Assembly: GCA_035468985.1 (NCBI GenBank)
Contig: DATISF010000040.1
Span: forward strand, 39,604 to 103,603
Source of the DNA: DASVHS01 sp035468985
Lineage (GTDB): Bacteria; Acidobacteriota; Thermoanaerobaculia; Gp7-AA8
Length of the DNA stretch: 64,000 nucleotides
Reading direction: 5' to 3'
Positions within the stretch are counted from its first letter, which is position 1. The number at the start of each line of letters is the position of its first letter. The notes beneath the pieces are model-generated. The model did no database searches and was not told where the DNA came from. It saw only the letters and a list, made by a program, of their open reading frames with translations. Position numbers and translations under genes: made by a program. Below, piece by piece: positions 1 to 8,634 of the stretch.

Positions 1-694
1 ACATCGCCGGCAACCGGCCGTAGTAAACGATGTCCTGGTATGCGACGACGAACGAGGTCATCGGATTGAGCCGCAGGAGCGCGCGCAGAAGGCGCCAGCC
101 GATGTTGTCGATCGCGTAGATGATCGGCGTGATGAAGAAGCCGAGCTGCATGAGGTTCGTGATGATGTCGCGAAGGTCGCGAAACAGCACCGCCGCCGAT
201 GAAACGGTTACCGACACGCCGGCCACGAAGATCGCCTGCAACAGCATGAAAACCGGCAGGAGCAGAAGCGTGGCGTGCACGCTGGCCTGGCCGGCGAGCG
301 TGTACCCGATCAGCGCGGCGAGCAGAATCGGCATCGCCAGAACGAAGTGCACGAGGTGCGACATCACCACGACCAGCGGCAGCGCCTCCGCCGGAAACAT
401 CACCTTCTTGATCAGGCCCGCGTTGCCGGAAATCGACGTCGTCGATTCCAGGACGGCCGCTGAGAAGAACGTCCACGGCAGGATTCCGCAGAAGAGGAAC
501 AGCGGATACGCGCGCACCGTCGGCGTCGGAAAGAAGACGGTGAAGACGAGTGTGTACACGCCGAGCAAAAGAAGCGGGTTCGCCAGCGACCAGAAGAATC
601 CGAGGATCGAGCCGCGATAGCGCGCTTTGAGGTCACGGGCGGTGAGCGCCGCGATGAGCTGGCGGTGGCGGAAAAGCGTTTTGAGCTCGTTCAT
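1..694 (-). CDS. ABC-2 type transporter permease, polysaccharide/O-antigen export type (partial)
   Basis: The minus strand reads an uninterrupted 231-codon frame from ATG at 694 to the window edge, so the C-terminus is missing. The protein begins MNELKTLFRHRQLI and contains TARDLKARYRGSILGFFW, the typical N-terminal signature of Wzm/TagG-like permeases, followed by hydrophobic segments (ANPLLLLGVYTLVFTVFF, HLVHFVLAMPILLAALIG, LLLLPVFMLLQAIFVAG) and the family motif LMQLGFFITPIIYAI. Members export lipid-linked polysaccharide (O-antigen, teichoic acid or capsule) across the inner membrane with a Wzt-type ATPase. That ATPase would lie beyond the left edge. The gene lies 39 nt downstream of the FHA gene on the same strand, separated by a short palindrome. 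The exact substrate cannot be told. Confidence 0.9.
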   Translation of the reverse strand, partial: MNELKTLFRHRQLIAALTARDLKARYRGSILGFFWSLANPLLLLGVYTLVFTVFFPTPTVRAYPLFLFCGILPWTFFSAAVLESTTSISGNAGLIKKVMFPAEALPLVVVMSHLVHFVLAMPILLAALIGYTLAGQASVHATLLLLPVFMLLQAIFVAGVSVTVSSAAVLFRDLRDIITNLMQLGFFITPIIYAIDNIGWRLLRALLRLNPMTSFVVAYQDIVYYGRLPAM

Positions 695-704
695 GAGTGA
701 CGGA

Positions 705-734
705 ATGGAGCCCCGGCTGAGGCCGGTGCTCCAT
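705..734. repeat. Short GC-rich palindrome (GGAG...CTCC family) between FHA gene and permease
   Basis: Arms ATGGAGC (705-711) and GCTCCAT (728-734) enclose an inner hairpin built on CCGGCT-GAG-GCCGG. The last base is also the first base of the FHA stop codon on the minus strand. The same outer arms and inner CCGGC/GCCGG core recur inside the tamB-tamA gene at 20539-20583. It may act as an attenuator between the two genes or simply be a dispersed repeat. There is no U-tract. Confidence 0.6.
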
Positions 735-1315
735 CAGACGTCTTCGGTGACGATCAACATGATCGTCGAGTTCCCGACGACGAACTCGCCTTTATCGGTC
801 AGCTCGGTCGGCCCGCTGATCTTGACGCCGTCGACGAGCGTCCCGTTCGTCGATCCGAGGTCGAGGACGATGTAGGCGGTGTCGCGGACCTCGACCGCCG
901 CATGCTGCCGCGACGCCTCCGTGTCGTTCAGGTTCATGTCTGCGCCGGAGCGGCCGACCGTCACGCGCGGTTTCTCGATCCTGAATACGTTCCCGGCGTC
1001 CGGACCGTCGATGATGGCCAGCGATAACCGCTTGCCTGGCGGCAACGCAAGGGCTGCCGTCGTTTTCCCGGTCGATGACTGCGGCACGCGGGCCTCGGTA
1101 GTCGACTCCTCGACCGGCTTCTTCGCCTCGGGCTTCTTGTGAAACGTCTGGTCGCCGACAGCCGGAGCGGCAGGCGCCGGAGCGGCGAACGCGGGGTTGA
1201 AAATCTCGAACACCGTGCCGCACTTCGCACATTTGATCTTCTTGGATGGTTTCCGCTCGAATCTGTCTTCGTTGTACTGGTACTTCGAATGACAGCTCGT
1301 GCATTCGATGATCAC
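734..1315 (-). CDS. Zinc-ribbon (MJ0042-type) FHA-domain protein
   Basis: The protein has 193 codons from the GTG at 1315. The frame stays open to an ATG at 1363, but the GTG puts the zinc ribbon at the very N-terminus (CTSCHSKY ... KIKCAKCGTVFEIF, two CxxC pairs), as in MJ0042-type fingers, and lies 7 nt after a TACAAT box. An Ala/Pro/Lys-rich linker follows, then a C-terminal forkhead-associated domain: VTVGRSGADMNLND, SRQHAAVEV and LGSTNGTLVDG are the canonical GR, SRxH and NG motifs of the phosphothreonine-binding loop. It is probably a cytoplasmic adaptor reading Ser/Thr phosphorylation. The permease gene lies downstream in the same orientation. Confidence 0.88.
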   Translation of the reverse strand: MIIECTSCHSKYQYNEDRFERKPSKKIKCAKCGTVFEIFNPAFAAPAPAAPAVGDQTFHKKPEAKKPVEESTTEARVPQSSTGKTTAALALPPGKRLSLAIIDGPDAGNVFRIEKPRVTVGRSGADMNLNDTEASRQHAAVEVRDTAYIVLDLGSTNGTLVDGVKISGPTELTDKGEFVVGNSTIMLIVTEDV

Positions 1316-1322
1316 GGCGCAG

Positions 1323-1328
1323 ATTGTA
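1323..1328 (-). promoter_or_regulatory. Candidate -10 box (TACAAT) for the FHA gene, near-leaderless
   Basis: TACAAT on the minus strand ends 7 nt before the GTG start at 1315, and no Shine-Dalgarno lies between. Transcription would start at or within a few bases of the start codon. No convincing -35 is visible. Confidence 0.5.
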
Positions 1329-1341
1329 AACAAACCAAGCA

Positions 1342-1347
1342 TAAAAT
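1342..1347 (+). promoter_or_regulatory. Candidate -10 box (TAAAAT) for the M49-like lipoprotein gene
   Basis: TAAAAT lies 10 nt before the ATG at 1358, implying a 5' leader of only a few bases. It is back-to-back with the divergent TACAAT of the FHA gene. Confidence 0.45.
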
Positions 1348-1357
1348 CCTGTGCGCC

Positions 1358-3073
1358 ATGCAAAAGCTGTTGGTTTTATTCGTGCTTGCCTTGTCCGCCT
1401 GCCAGACCACGAACCCAGGCGACACCATGTCAAACCCGCCTGCCACCACGACCCCGACCATCGCTCCCGTCGCCTCTCCGGCGAAGCCGGCGGTCGCCCC
1501 CGACATCGCCGCCCGGGTAGCCCAGTTCCCTCGGACGGTCATCGATTTCGACCGTTCGCTCCTCAACGAGAACGAGCGGCAGGTGGTGGCGAAGCTGATC
1601 GAGGCCTCGAAGCTCCTCGACGAGATCTACTGGCGCCAGGTCTCGGAGAGCAATCCCGAGCTGCGGGCCAGGCTCCAGACCGAGGGAGGCGCCGGGTACG
1701 AGTACTTCGTGATCAACAAGGGACGCTGGGACCGGCTGAAGGAGAACGAGCCGTTCATCGAGCCGTTCGGGGCCGCGGGCGCGAAGGCCCCCGGAGCGGC
1801 GTTCTACCCTTCCGACATGACGAAGGAGGAGTTCGAGCGCTACGTGGCGGCCCATCCCGATCAGAAAGACGCTTTGGAAGGCCTCTTCACCGTCGTCCGG
1901 CGGGATGGAGCGAACCTCGTCGCCATCCCTTACTCGCGGGCATACCGCGAGTTTCTCGCCCCGGCCGCGCAGCGCCTTCGCGAAGCGGCGGCCCTGACCG
2001 ACAACGCGCAGCTCAAGACGTACCTCACCAGGCTCGCCGACGCGTTCGGGAAGGACGAATACCGCGACAGCGACATCGCGTGGATGGACCTGGTCGGGCC
2101 GATCGAGGTCGTCATCGGGCCGTACGAGGTCTACGAAGACGAGCTCTTCAACTACAAAGCGGCGTTCGAGTCATTTGTCACCGTCGTCGACCGCCCGGAG
2201 AGCGAGAAACTCGCCGCCTACGCGCACGCCTTGCCGGACATGGAGCGAGATCTCCCCGAGCCGGAGCAGTATCGAAACCCGAATCGCGGCGGGGAATCGC
2301 CGATTCGCGTCGTCCAGGAGATCTACACGGCCGGCGACGCGCGCCGCGGCGTTCAGACGGCGGCGTTCAACCTTCCGAACGACGAGTTCGTCCGCGAGAA
2401 AAAAGGTTCCAAAAAAGTATTGCTGAAAAATGTCATCAATGCGAAGTACACCCAGAGCGGCAAACCGATCGCGCTGCGCGTCCTCGACGAGTCGCAGCTC
2501 CCGCTCCTGAACTTCGACGCGTTCTTCAACCAGATCCTCTTTCACGAGCTGTCGCACGGCCTCGGTCCCGGCTACATCACGCGGCCGGATGGCTCGCGCG
2601 TCGAAGCGCGCCTCCCGCTGAAGAATCTCTACTCCACGATTGAAGAAACGAAAGCCGACGTCCTCGGCCTCTGGAACATCGTCTACGCGCGGAATCACAA
2701 CCTGCTCTCGTCGTTCGATGAGAAGCAGCTTTACGCGACGTACGCGGGACTGATGTTCCGCTCCCTGCGCTTCGGCATCGGCGAGGCTCACGGCCGCGGG
2801 ACGGCGGTGCAGTGGAACTGGCTGCGCGAGTCAGGCGGAATCGTCCCCTCGGGCAACGGCCGCTTCCGAGTCGACTTCGCGAAATTCGCTGACGGCGTGA
2901 AATCGCTGTCCACCGAGCTGCTGACGATCGAGGCGACAGGCGATTTCGATCGCGCCCAGCGCCTGCTGAACAAATACGGCGTCGTCAACGACGAGATGAA
3001 CGCGGTCAACGCCAGGCTGACGGACATCCCGGTCGACATCACCCCGGTCTTCCCGGCTGCCGGAGAGAGGTGA
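1358..3073 (+). CDS. Lipoprotein zinc peptidase, M49 (dipeptidyl-peptidase III) type
   Basis: The ATG at 1358 gives 571 residues with a lipoprotein signal (MQKLLVLFVLALSACQTT, lipobox LSAC, Cys15). The frame is open further upstream, but only this start yields a signal peptide. The core carries HELSHGLGPG near residues 396-405 and EETKADVLGLW near 429, matching the paired zinc motifs of family M49. The first motif is the five-residue HExxH form seen in some bacterial members rather than the six-residue HExxGH of eukaryotic DPP III. Family members release dipeptides from oligopeptide N-termini. The lipobox places it in the periplasm or outer membrane. It is convergent with the acyl-CoA dehydrogenase across a strong hairpin. 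Family assignment is confident, substrate unknown. Confidence 0.88.
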   Translation: MQKLLVLFVLALSACQTTNPGDTMSNPPATTTPTIAPVASPAKPAVAPDIAARVAQFPRTVIDFDRSLLNENERQVVAKLIEASKLLDEIYWRQVSESNPELRARLQTEGGAGYEYFVINKGRWDRLKENEPFIEPFGAAGAKAPGAAFYPSDMTKEEFERYVAAHPDQKDALEGLFTVVRRDGANLVAIPYSRAYREFLAPAAQRLREAAALTDNAQLKTYLTRLADAFGKDEYRDSDIAWMDLVGPIEVVIGPYEVYEDELFNYKAAFESFVTVVDRPESEKLAAYAHALPDMERDLPEPEQYRNPNRGGESPIRVVQEIYTAGDARRGVQTAAFNLPNDEFVREKKGSKKVLLKNVINAKYTQSGKPIALRVLDESQLPLLNFDAFFNQILFHELSHGLGPGYITRPDGSRVEARLPLKNLYSTIEETKADVLGLWNIVYARNHNLLSSFDEKQLYATYAGLMFRSLRFGIGEAHGRGTAVQWNWLRESGGIVPSGNGRFRVDFAKFADGVKSLSTELLTIEATGDFDRAQRLLNKYGVVNDEMNAVNARLTDIPVDITPVFPAAGER

Positions 3074-3079
3074 CGCCTG

Positions 3080-3100
3080 GGGCCGACTGAGAGTCGGCCC
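3080..3100. terminator. Perfect 9-bp hairpin between convergent genes
   Basis: GGGCCGACT (3080-3088), loop GAG, AGTCGGCCC (3092-3100). It sits between the peptidase stop (3073) and the acyl-CoA dehydrogenase stop (3100-3102), so it could serve both strands. It lacks a T-tract, so it is either a Rho-assisted roadblock or another copy of the short palindromes seen elsewhere in the window. Confidence 0.55.
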
Positions 3101-4992
3101 TAGGCCAGTTTCCTGATCGCCTCTTCGACCTGCTCGACCGTCGGCACGACCGGCTGAACAAGCCGGCCCTCCAGCCAGTCGTATTCGCCCTTCATCAGCG
3201 ACTGGACGACGCGGTACTCCTTCTCGTCGTAATTGTCGAAGAGGTTCGTGAAGTTGCTTTCGATCCGCTTGCGCGCCTCGTGGCAGAACACGTCCGCGAG
3301 ATCGAGAGCGTTCTTCTGGCCTTTCTTCGCCAGCATGGCCGCGTAACTGATCGTGGCCGACATGGCGAAGAGATCCGTTCCGATGTCGACGATGCGGAAG
3401 AGCACCATCTGTTTGCGCTCGAGTTTCGCCTGATAGCGCATCATTGCGTGGAAAATCGATCGCGACACGTGTCGCGACGCGCGTTCGACGTACGCCATGT
3501 GCTTCGCCAGTTTGCCGAACTGGCCATACTTCGGCTTGCGGCTCCATCCGAGGTAACGGGTCGGGTACCAGGCGGCGTAGAAGGCCCCCGCCTTTGCCGC
3601 GGCGCCGATCTTTTCCCCGGCCGGCGTTTCCGGCTGCAGGAGCTTGTAGCCGCGCTTCATGTGCGGATCGACCGCTTCGCGGGCGATGAAGAGATGCTGG
3701 ATCTCGCTCGTCCCTTCGAAGATGCGGTTGATGCGCATGTCGCGCATGATCCGCTCGACGGGAATGCCCTTCTCGCCGCGCTCGCGCAACGACTGCGCGG
3801 TCTCGTATCCGCGTCCGCCGCGAATCTGCACCAGGTGATCGATGCACTGCCACGCCACCTCGGTGTTGAACAGTTTCGCCATCGCCGCTTCGAGGCGAAG
3901 GTCGACGTTGCCGCGGTCCGCAAGACCCGACGTCAGCCACACGATCGCTTCCATGGCCATCGTGTGCGATGCCATCCAGGCCAGCTTCGCCGCAACCGCC
4001 TCGTGCTTGCCGATCGGGGCGCCCCACTGCACGCGCTCGTTGACCCACTCCCTCCCGATCTCCACCATCCGCCGCGCGCCCGCCGCACAGCCGGCCGGAA
4101 TGGTGAGGCGTCCGGTGTTCAGCGTGATCAGAGCGAGCTTGAGACCGTGCCCTTCCTTCCAGAGAAGATTCTCTTTCGGGATGAACACATCTTTGAAGCG
4201 CAGCAGCACGTTGCCGATGCCGCGCAGGCCCATGAACTGGCAGCGGTGTGCGATCTCCACTCCCGGCGTATTTGTCTCCAGGATGAACGCCGAGATCTGC
4301 TTCTTTTCTTTTCCGTTGACGACCTTCGGCGGCGTCTGCGCCATCACGACGATGACTTCCGCCTTCAGGCCGTTCGTGCACCACAGCTTTTCGCCGTTGA
4401 GGATCCACCCCTTGCCGTCGGGACTGGGCGTGGCGCGCGTCTGCATCTTCGCCGGATCCGATCCGACTCCCGGCTCCGTCAGCGCAAACGCGGAGATCGC
4501 TCCGTTCGCGAGTCGCGGGAGATATTTCTTCTTCTGCTCTTCCGTCCCGAACAGCTTGAGCGGCTGCGGAACGCCGATCGACTGATGCGCGGAGAGCCAC
4601 GCCACCGTCGATCCGCACCACGTGGCCACGAGACCGATGGCGCGGTTGTAATTCGTGGCGCTGAAACCCAGCCCGCCGTATTCCTTCGGGATCTTCATGC
4701 CCCAGGCGCCGAGCTTCTTGAAACCGTCGAACAGCGAGTAGTCGTACTCACCCTGCTGATCGATCTTGTCGGCGTCGACGTTCTCCGCGAGGAACCGTTC
4801 GAGCCGGTTCAGGAACTCGTCGGCTTCGGCCTGGTCCGCCGCCGGCTGCTCCGGGAACGGATGGATGAGGTCGAGATTGAGATTTCCGAGGAAGAGTTGA
4901 CCGACGAAGGACGGCTTTTCCCAATCCGTCTCGCGCGACGCCTCGGCGACTTCCATCGCCTCGACGGCGCCCTGGGTTTTGACTTCGGCCAT
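3100..4992 (-). CDS. Acyl-CoA dehydrogenase with C-terminal extension (VLCAD/ACAD9-like)
   Basis: The 630-codon protein starts at ATG 4992, preceded by a good Shine-Dalgarno (CAGGGAG, about 8 nt upstream). The ACAD core shows AFALTEPGVGSDPA (FAD/substrate loop), WILNGEKLWCTNG, and RIFEGTSEIQ near residue 420, whose Glu is the catalytic base in long-chain ACADs. About 200 further residues follow the ordinary 400-residue core, as in very-long-chain and ACAD9-type enzymes, where the extension helps membrane association. The reaction is FAD-dependent alpha,beta-dehydrogenation of fatty acyl-CoA in beta-oxidation, with electrons passed to ETF. A FadR-type palindrome at 5040-5057 lies just upstream and probably represses it when acyl-CoA is scarce. 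Confidence 0.93.
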   Translation of the reverse strand: MAEVKTQGAVEAMEVAEASRETDWEKPSFVGQLFLGNLNLDLIHPFPEQPAADQAEADEFLNRLERFLAENVDADKIDQQGEYDYSLFDGFKKLGAWGMKIPKEYGGLGFSATNYNRAIGLVATWCGSTVAWLSAHQSIGVPQPLKLFGTEEQKKKYLPRLANGAISAFALTEPGVGSDPAKMQTRATPSPDGKGWILNGEKLWCTNGLKAEVIVVMAQTPPKVVNGKEKKQISAFILETNTPGVEIAHRCQFMGLRGIGNVLLRFKDVFIPKENLLWKEGHGLKLALITLNTGRLTIPAGCAAGARRMVEIGREWVNERVQWGAPIGKHEAVAAKLAWMASHTMAMEAIVWLTSGLADRGNVDLRLEAAMAKLFNTEVAWQCIDHLVQIRGGRGYETAQSLRERGEKGIPVERIMRDMRINRIFEGTSEIQHLFIAREAVDPHMKRGYKLLQPETPAGEKIGAAAKAGAFYAAWYPTRYLGWSRKPKYGQFGKLAKHMAYVERASRHVSRSIFHAMMRYQAKLERKQMVLFRIVDIGTDLFAMSATISYAAMLAKKGQKNALDLADVFCHEARKRIESNFTNLFDNYDEKEYRVVQSLMKGEYDWLEGRLVQPVVPTVEQVEEAIRKLA

Positions 4993-5039
4993 GGTGTTTG
5001 ACTCCCTGCCTGATGGCATTTTTACGATTCAAACCAGTA

Positions 5040-5057
5040 TGAATGAGCATTCATTCA
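5040..5057. promoter_or_regulatory. FadR(TetR-type)-like operator
   Basis: TGAATGA-GCAT-TCATTCA, a perfect 7-bp inverted repeat with a 4-nt spacer. This has the architecture of the Bacillus FadR/YsiA box (TGAATGA, four variable bases, TCATTCA). It lies 47 nt upstream of the acyl-CoA dehydrogenase start and 59 nt upstream of folE, in the divergent intergenic region, so control of the dehydrogenase is the natural reading. The regulator gene is not in the window. Confidence 0.75.
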
Positions 5058-5115
5058 GCTGTCAATTCCATGCGGATGGAATGCCAGACGACCGTCTGTG
5101 CCACACTCTCCGGCC

Positions 5116-5796
5116 ATGAAGAACCCCCCCGCCACCGACCTGGTCCTGCAACGCGAGGTCGATGCCCTGATCAGCGACCGCGGGCTGCTCGTCCATCCCA
5201 GGCCCACCGTCGACCGCGAGAAACTCGCCGAGCACCTGCGGGAGGCCCTCCGCCTCCTCCACGTCGACCTCGACGACGAGAACGTCCGCGATACCCCGCG
5301 GCGCTGGGCGGAATCGCTGGTGACGATGACCAGCGGCTACGACTTCACCGACGTCAAACGGCTCACGACTCTGTTTCGAAAGGCGTGTTCCGCGGCCGAC
5401 GTGAAGTGCCAGAACATGGTGGTCATCGGCGGCACTTACAAGACCCTTTGCGCGCACCACATCCTCCCGTTCCTCGGCCAGTTCATCGTCGGGTACATCC
5501 CGGAGAAGACGATCATCGGCGCGTCGAAGATCCCGCGCGTCGTGGAGGTGCACATGCGACGGCTGCAGTCGCAGGAGCACCTGGCCCATGACGTGGCGGA
5601 CACGATCGAGAGGATTTTGGAGCCGCGCGGGATCGCCGTCTGGATGGGCGGCGTCCACATGTGCATGGTCATGCGCGGCGTGGAGCAGGAGTCGTCGTTC
5701 ATGGAGACCAACGTGCTGCGCGGTGAGTTCCTCGACGACGAGCGCACCCGCCAGGAATTCATGTCGATCGTGAACCGGCGCGGCCAGCGTGACTGA
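5116..5796 (+). CDS. folE: GTP cyclohydrolase I
   Basis: The enzyme has 226 residues from ATG 5116; an in-frame GTG at 5098 is a weaker alternative. It converts GTP to dihydroneopterin triphosphate, the first step of folate/pterin synthesis. The zinc site is visible as Cys112 and His115 in TLCAHHILPF and Cys183 in HMCMVMRG. The substrate-binding stretch VGYIPEKTIIGASKIPR and the QESSFMETN segment are typical of FolE1. Length and motif order are normal. It is monocistronic or read with the following phosphatase gene 36 nt downstream. No pterin-operon neighbours are present. Confidence 0.96.
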   Translation: MKNPPATDLVLQREVDALISDRGLLVHPRPTVDREKLAEHLREALRLLHVDLDDENVRDTPRRWAESLVTMTSGYDFTDVKRLTTLFRKACSAADVKCQNMVVIGGTYKTLCAHHILPFLGQFIVGYIPEKTIIGASKIPRVVEVHMRRLQSQEHLAHDVADTIERILEPRGIAVWMGGVHMCMVMRGVEQESSFMETNVLRGEFLDDERTRQEFMSIVNRRGQRD

Positions 5797-5832
5797 ACTT
5801 TCGTCGGTGGGACTCGTAGTTCGAAGGCGGGA

Positions 5833-8628
5833 ATGAACCCCAGTCGCCGGTTCACCATCGCCGTCGTCCTCACCGCCATCGCGTTTGCGGCGATGTCAGC
5901 GTTGCTGGTTTTCCGCCTGCAGCACTGGAACCACATTGGATGGGCCGGGCTCAATTTCCTGCCGCAGACGAAGAGCTCATCGAAGGTGCGGGTGTCGGCG
6001 ACACCACCGGGCACACCGCCGGTGAGAGCAGGCCTCACGTCTCCCGGCACGGTGATCGTGTCCTATCCGGGTGGCCCCGCGGCGAACGCCGGAATCACTT
6101 CCGGCGACGTGATCGAGACGATCGACGGCGTGCCGATTTCGGATCTCCCGCGCCTCAGGGAGCTCGATGCCAGGCGGAACGCGGGCGATCCCGTGACGTA
6201 CAGGGTGCAGCGGAACGGAACGCATCGCGACATGCGCGTCGTACTGGCCTCGCCGCTGCGCGCCACGCAGATGCTCCTGTCGCTGGTGATGGCGATCGTT
6301 CTCGGGCTCAGCTTCGCGGTGATCGGGCTCATCGTTTTCGTTCGCAAAACCGACGATCGCCGCGCGACGGTCTTCTACTGCATGGCCATGGTGGGTGCGC
6401 TGTCGTTCCTCGGCAGCATGGCCATCGCCCTCGATGGCTCGAACCTCCGTGGAATCGTGACCACCCCGGAACCCGCGTTGCTCGTGATCTTGGGGTATCT
6501 GCTGGTGACGTTCGCATTCGCCGGACTCACTCTGCATCTTTCGCTGGTCTTCCCTCATGACCGTCCGGTCGTCCGGGCGCGCCCCTACGTCATCCGGTGG
6601 ATCTACGTGATCCCCACGTTCGCGGTCGCGGTGATCGCCGCGGGAATCCTGCCGGAGCTCTTCGGCGCCAAGAGGTCCCTCGTCGAGCTTGGCGGCTACC
6701 GTTACGCGATTCCGCTGTTCGCGCTGGCGGCGGTCATCCTTGCGGTGCGAATCGTGAGGATCGGACGCACGGAAAAAATCGGAACGGCGTTTGTCTCCCG
6801 TCCCGTGGAGACGATGTTCGCGATTCACGCGGCCATTGCCGCGATCGCGCTGACCGTCGCCGCTCTCGGGTCGCCCGTCATTGCCCTGCTCATCGTGCTG
6901 CTCGCCGGCGTCCTGCCGGCGCTGTCGCTCGTCGCTTATCCGGTGATGACGTTCATCTCCCTCTACCGCAGTTATCGCGATTCCGGGGTCGAGGAAAAGC
7001 GACAGGTGAAGTGGCCCCTGTGGGGAACCATGATCGCGATCGGTGCGAAGGTCGTCTTCTCGATTGCCGGGTTGGGGATCGGCCTGCTCTCCTCGATTCA
7101 CGTTCTCGCGCTTTCGAAGTCATTCGGCATCATCCAGACTCTGGAGATCATTCCGCGCGTTCTCTACCTGTTGATTCCGATCTCGTTCGCCGTGGCGATT
7201 CTGAAGTATCGCCTGATGAACATCGACGTCATCATCAAGAAGACCGTCGCGTACGGCATCCTGAGCGGCGCGATCATCCTCATCTATCTCATTCTCGTCG
7301 GCGGCCTCGGCACGTTGCTCGTCAATGTGGCTGGAGTGCGGAACCAGACCATGGTCATCGCCTCGACGCTCGTCGTCGCGCTGCTCTTCGTCCCCCTGCG
7401 AAACAAGTTGCAGTTCCTGGTCGACCGCAACCTGTTCCGCCAGAAGTACGACTACCCGGAGGCCCTGCGTGCGATTTCCGGAGAGACGCTCGCCGCAACC
7501 GACTTGCGATCGTTCTTCGTGTTCTCCGCGGAAGCGCTGCAGCAGGCACTGCAAAACCGCTCGGTGCTGATGTTCGAACGGCGCGAGGACGATCTCGTCG
7601 CCACGGCGAAAGTCGGCCTGCCCGACTCGGTCCTCGGATCAACGCGCATCGACGGCGCTGCGGCCAACGCGGTCGAACGGCCCCTCGATCCGCGACGGCG
7701 CGCCCTGCCGGAGAGCGCGGCCGCCGTGTTCCGCCGCGTGGAAGCCGCGCTCGTCCTTCCCATCCGATCGAAGGGCGTGCTCCACGGCCTCGTGGCGCTG
7801 GGCCCGAAACTCTCAGATCGCGAGTTCGATCTCGAGGACCTGGAATTCCTGTCATCCGCCGTCGATCAGATCGCCATCACCGTCGATCGGGTCCGCCTTC
7901 AGACCGAGGAGCAGGATTTCGAGCAAGCACGTCGCATGCAGCAGGCGCTGCTGCCGGCGACCGTTCCGGAAATCGACGGCGTCGATGTCAGCGGCACGTG
8001 GAAACCGGCGCGCGCGGTCGGCGGCGATTACTACGATCTGCTTCGTCTCGGCGACACGCAGCTCGCCGTCTGCATCGGCGACGTGGCCGGGAAAGGGATG
8101 CCCGCGGCGCTGCTGATGTCGGGCCTCCAGGCCGCGGTTCGCGCGTCCGCAGCCCCCGACGTCGCACCTTCGGAGCTCTGCGCGCGCGTGCGCCGCGTGA
8201 TCGTCCAGAGTCTCGCCGGCGGCCGGTTCATCACGTTCTTCTACTGCACGATCGATACGGCTGCGCGGCGCATCCGCTACTGCAACGCCGGGCACAATCC
8301 TCCCGTTCTCGTCCGCGCCGACGGCCATGCAGTCCGTCTTGACAAAGGCGGTCCCGTGTTTTCGCGCTTGTTCAGCAACACGCCGTTCAACGGCGGCGAA
8401 GAAGATCTGTGCGAAGGGGACCGTCTCGTCCTCTTCACCGACGGCGTCTCGGAAGCGCGCGATTCGGCGGGAAACGACTACGGAGAGGATCGGCTCGAGA
8501 AGGTCATCACCGACAACCGCCAGTCGAAATCGCGCGAGCTCATCGCCACCATCGTCGATTCGGTTTCGTCGTTCAGCGGCGGACGCGTGGATGACGATCT
8601 GACGCTTGTCGCCGTCGCCGTGGGCTGA
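5833..8628 (+). CDS. Membrane PDZ-GAF-SpoIIE (PPM-type) serine phosphatase
   Basis: This is a 931-residue multidomain signalling protein. Residues ~8-28 are a membrane anchor, and ~60-140 a PDZ domain (VIVSYPGGPAANAGITSGDV, IETIDGVPISDLPRLRE). Then come about eight hydrophobic helices (~145-500), for example LLSLVMAIVLGLSFAVIGLI and LLIVLLAGVLPALSLVAY. A GAF-like region (~545-690) and a C-terminal SpoIIE/RsbU-type PP2C phosphatase (~698-931) follow. The phosphatase shows RRMQQALLP, GGDYYDLLRLGD, IGDVAGKGMPAALLMS, YCNAGHNPPVLV and LFTDGVSEARD, which carry the metal-binding aspartates. Such proteins dephosphorylate anti-sigma-factor antagonists. The PDZ would face the periplasm and could sense peptides. 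No partner anti-sigma gene is adjacent. Confidence 0.88.
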   Translation: MNPSRRFTIAVVLTAIAFAAMSALLVFRLQHWNHIGWAGLNFLPQTKSSSKVRVSATPPGTPPVRAGLTSPGTVIVSYPGGPAANAGITSGDVIETIDGVPISDLPRLRELDARRNAGDPVTYRVQRNGTHRDMRVVLASPLRATQMLLSLVMAIVLGLSFAVIGLIVFVRKTDDRRATVFYCMAMVGALSFLGSMAIALDGSNLRGIVTTPEPALLVILGYLLVTFAFAGLTLHLSLVFPHDRPVVRARPYVIRWIYVIPTFAVAVIAAGILPELFGAKRSLVELGGYRYAIPLFALAAVILAVRIVRIGRTEKIGTAFVSRPVETMFAIHAAIAAIALTVAALGSPVIALLIVLLAGVLPALSLVAYPVMTFISLYRSYRDSGVEEKRQVKWPLWGTMIAIGAKVVFSIAGLGIGLLSSIHVLALSKSFGIIQTLEIIPRVLYLLIPISFAVAILKYRLMNIDVIIKKTVAYGILSGAIILIYLILVGGLGTLLVNVAGVRNQTMVIASTLVVALLFVPLRNKLQFLVDRNLFRQKYDYPEALRAISGETLAATDLRSFFVFSAEALQQALQNRSVLMFERREDDLVATAKVGLPDSVLGSTRIDGAAANAVERPLDPRRRALPESAAAVFRRVEAALVLPIRSKGVLHGLVALGPKLSDREFDLEDLEFLSSAVDQIAITVDRVRLQTEEQDFEQARRMQQALLPATVPEIDGVDVSGTWKPARAVGGDYYDLLRLGDTQLAVCIGDVAGKGMPAALLMSGLQAAVRASAAPDVAPSELCARVRRVIVQSLAGGRFITFFYCTIDTAARRIRYCNAGHNPPVLVRADGHAVRLDKGGPVFSRLFSNTPFNGGEEDLCEGDRLVLFTDGVSEARDSAGNDYGEDRLEKVITDNRQSKSRELIATIVDSVSSFSGGRVDDDLTLVAVAVG

Positions 8629-8634
8629 CGCGAA

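Noticed and set aside
3280..5001. 573-codon plus-strand frame opposite the acyl-CoA dehydrogenase
   Set aside because: It is the antisense shadow of a GC-rich gene; its Arg/His/Leu-rich composition has no domain, and the dehydrogenase on the other strand is unmistakable.
5098..5115. GTG upstream start for folE
   Set aside because: Adds six residues not typical of FolE; the ATG at 5116 is better, though neither has a strong Shine-Dalgarno.
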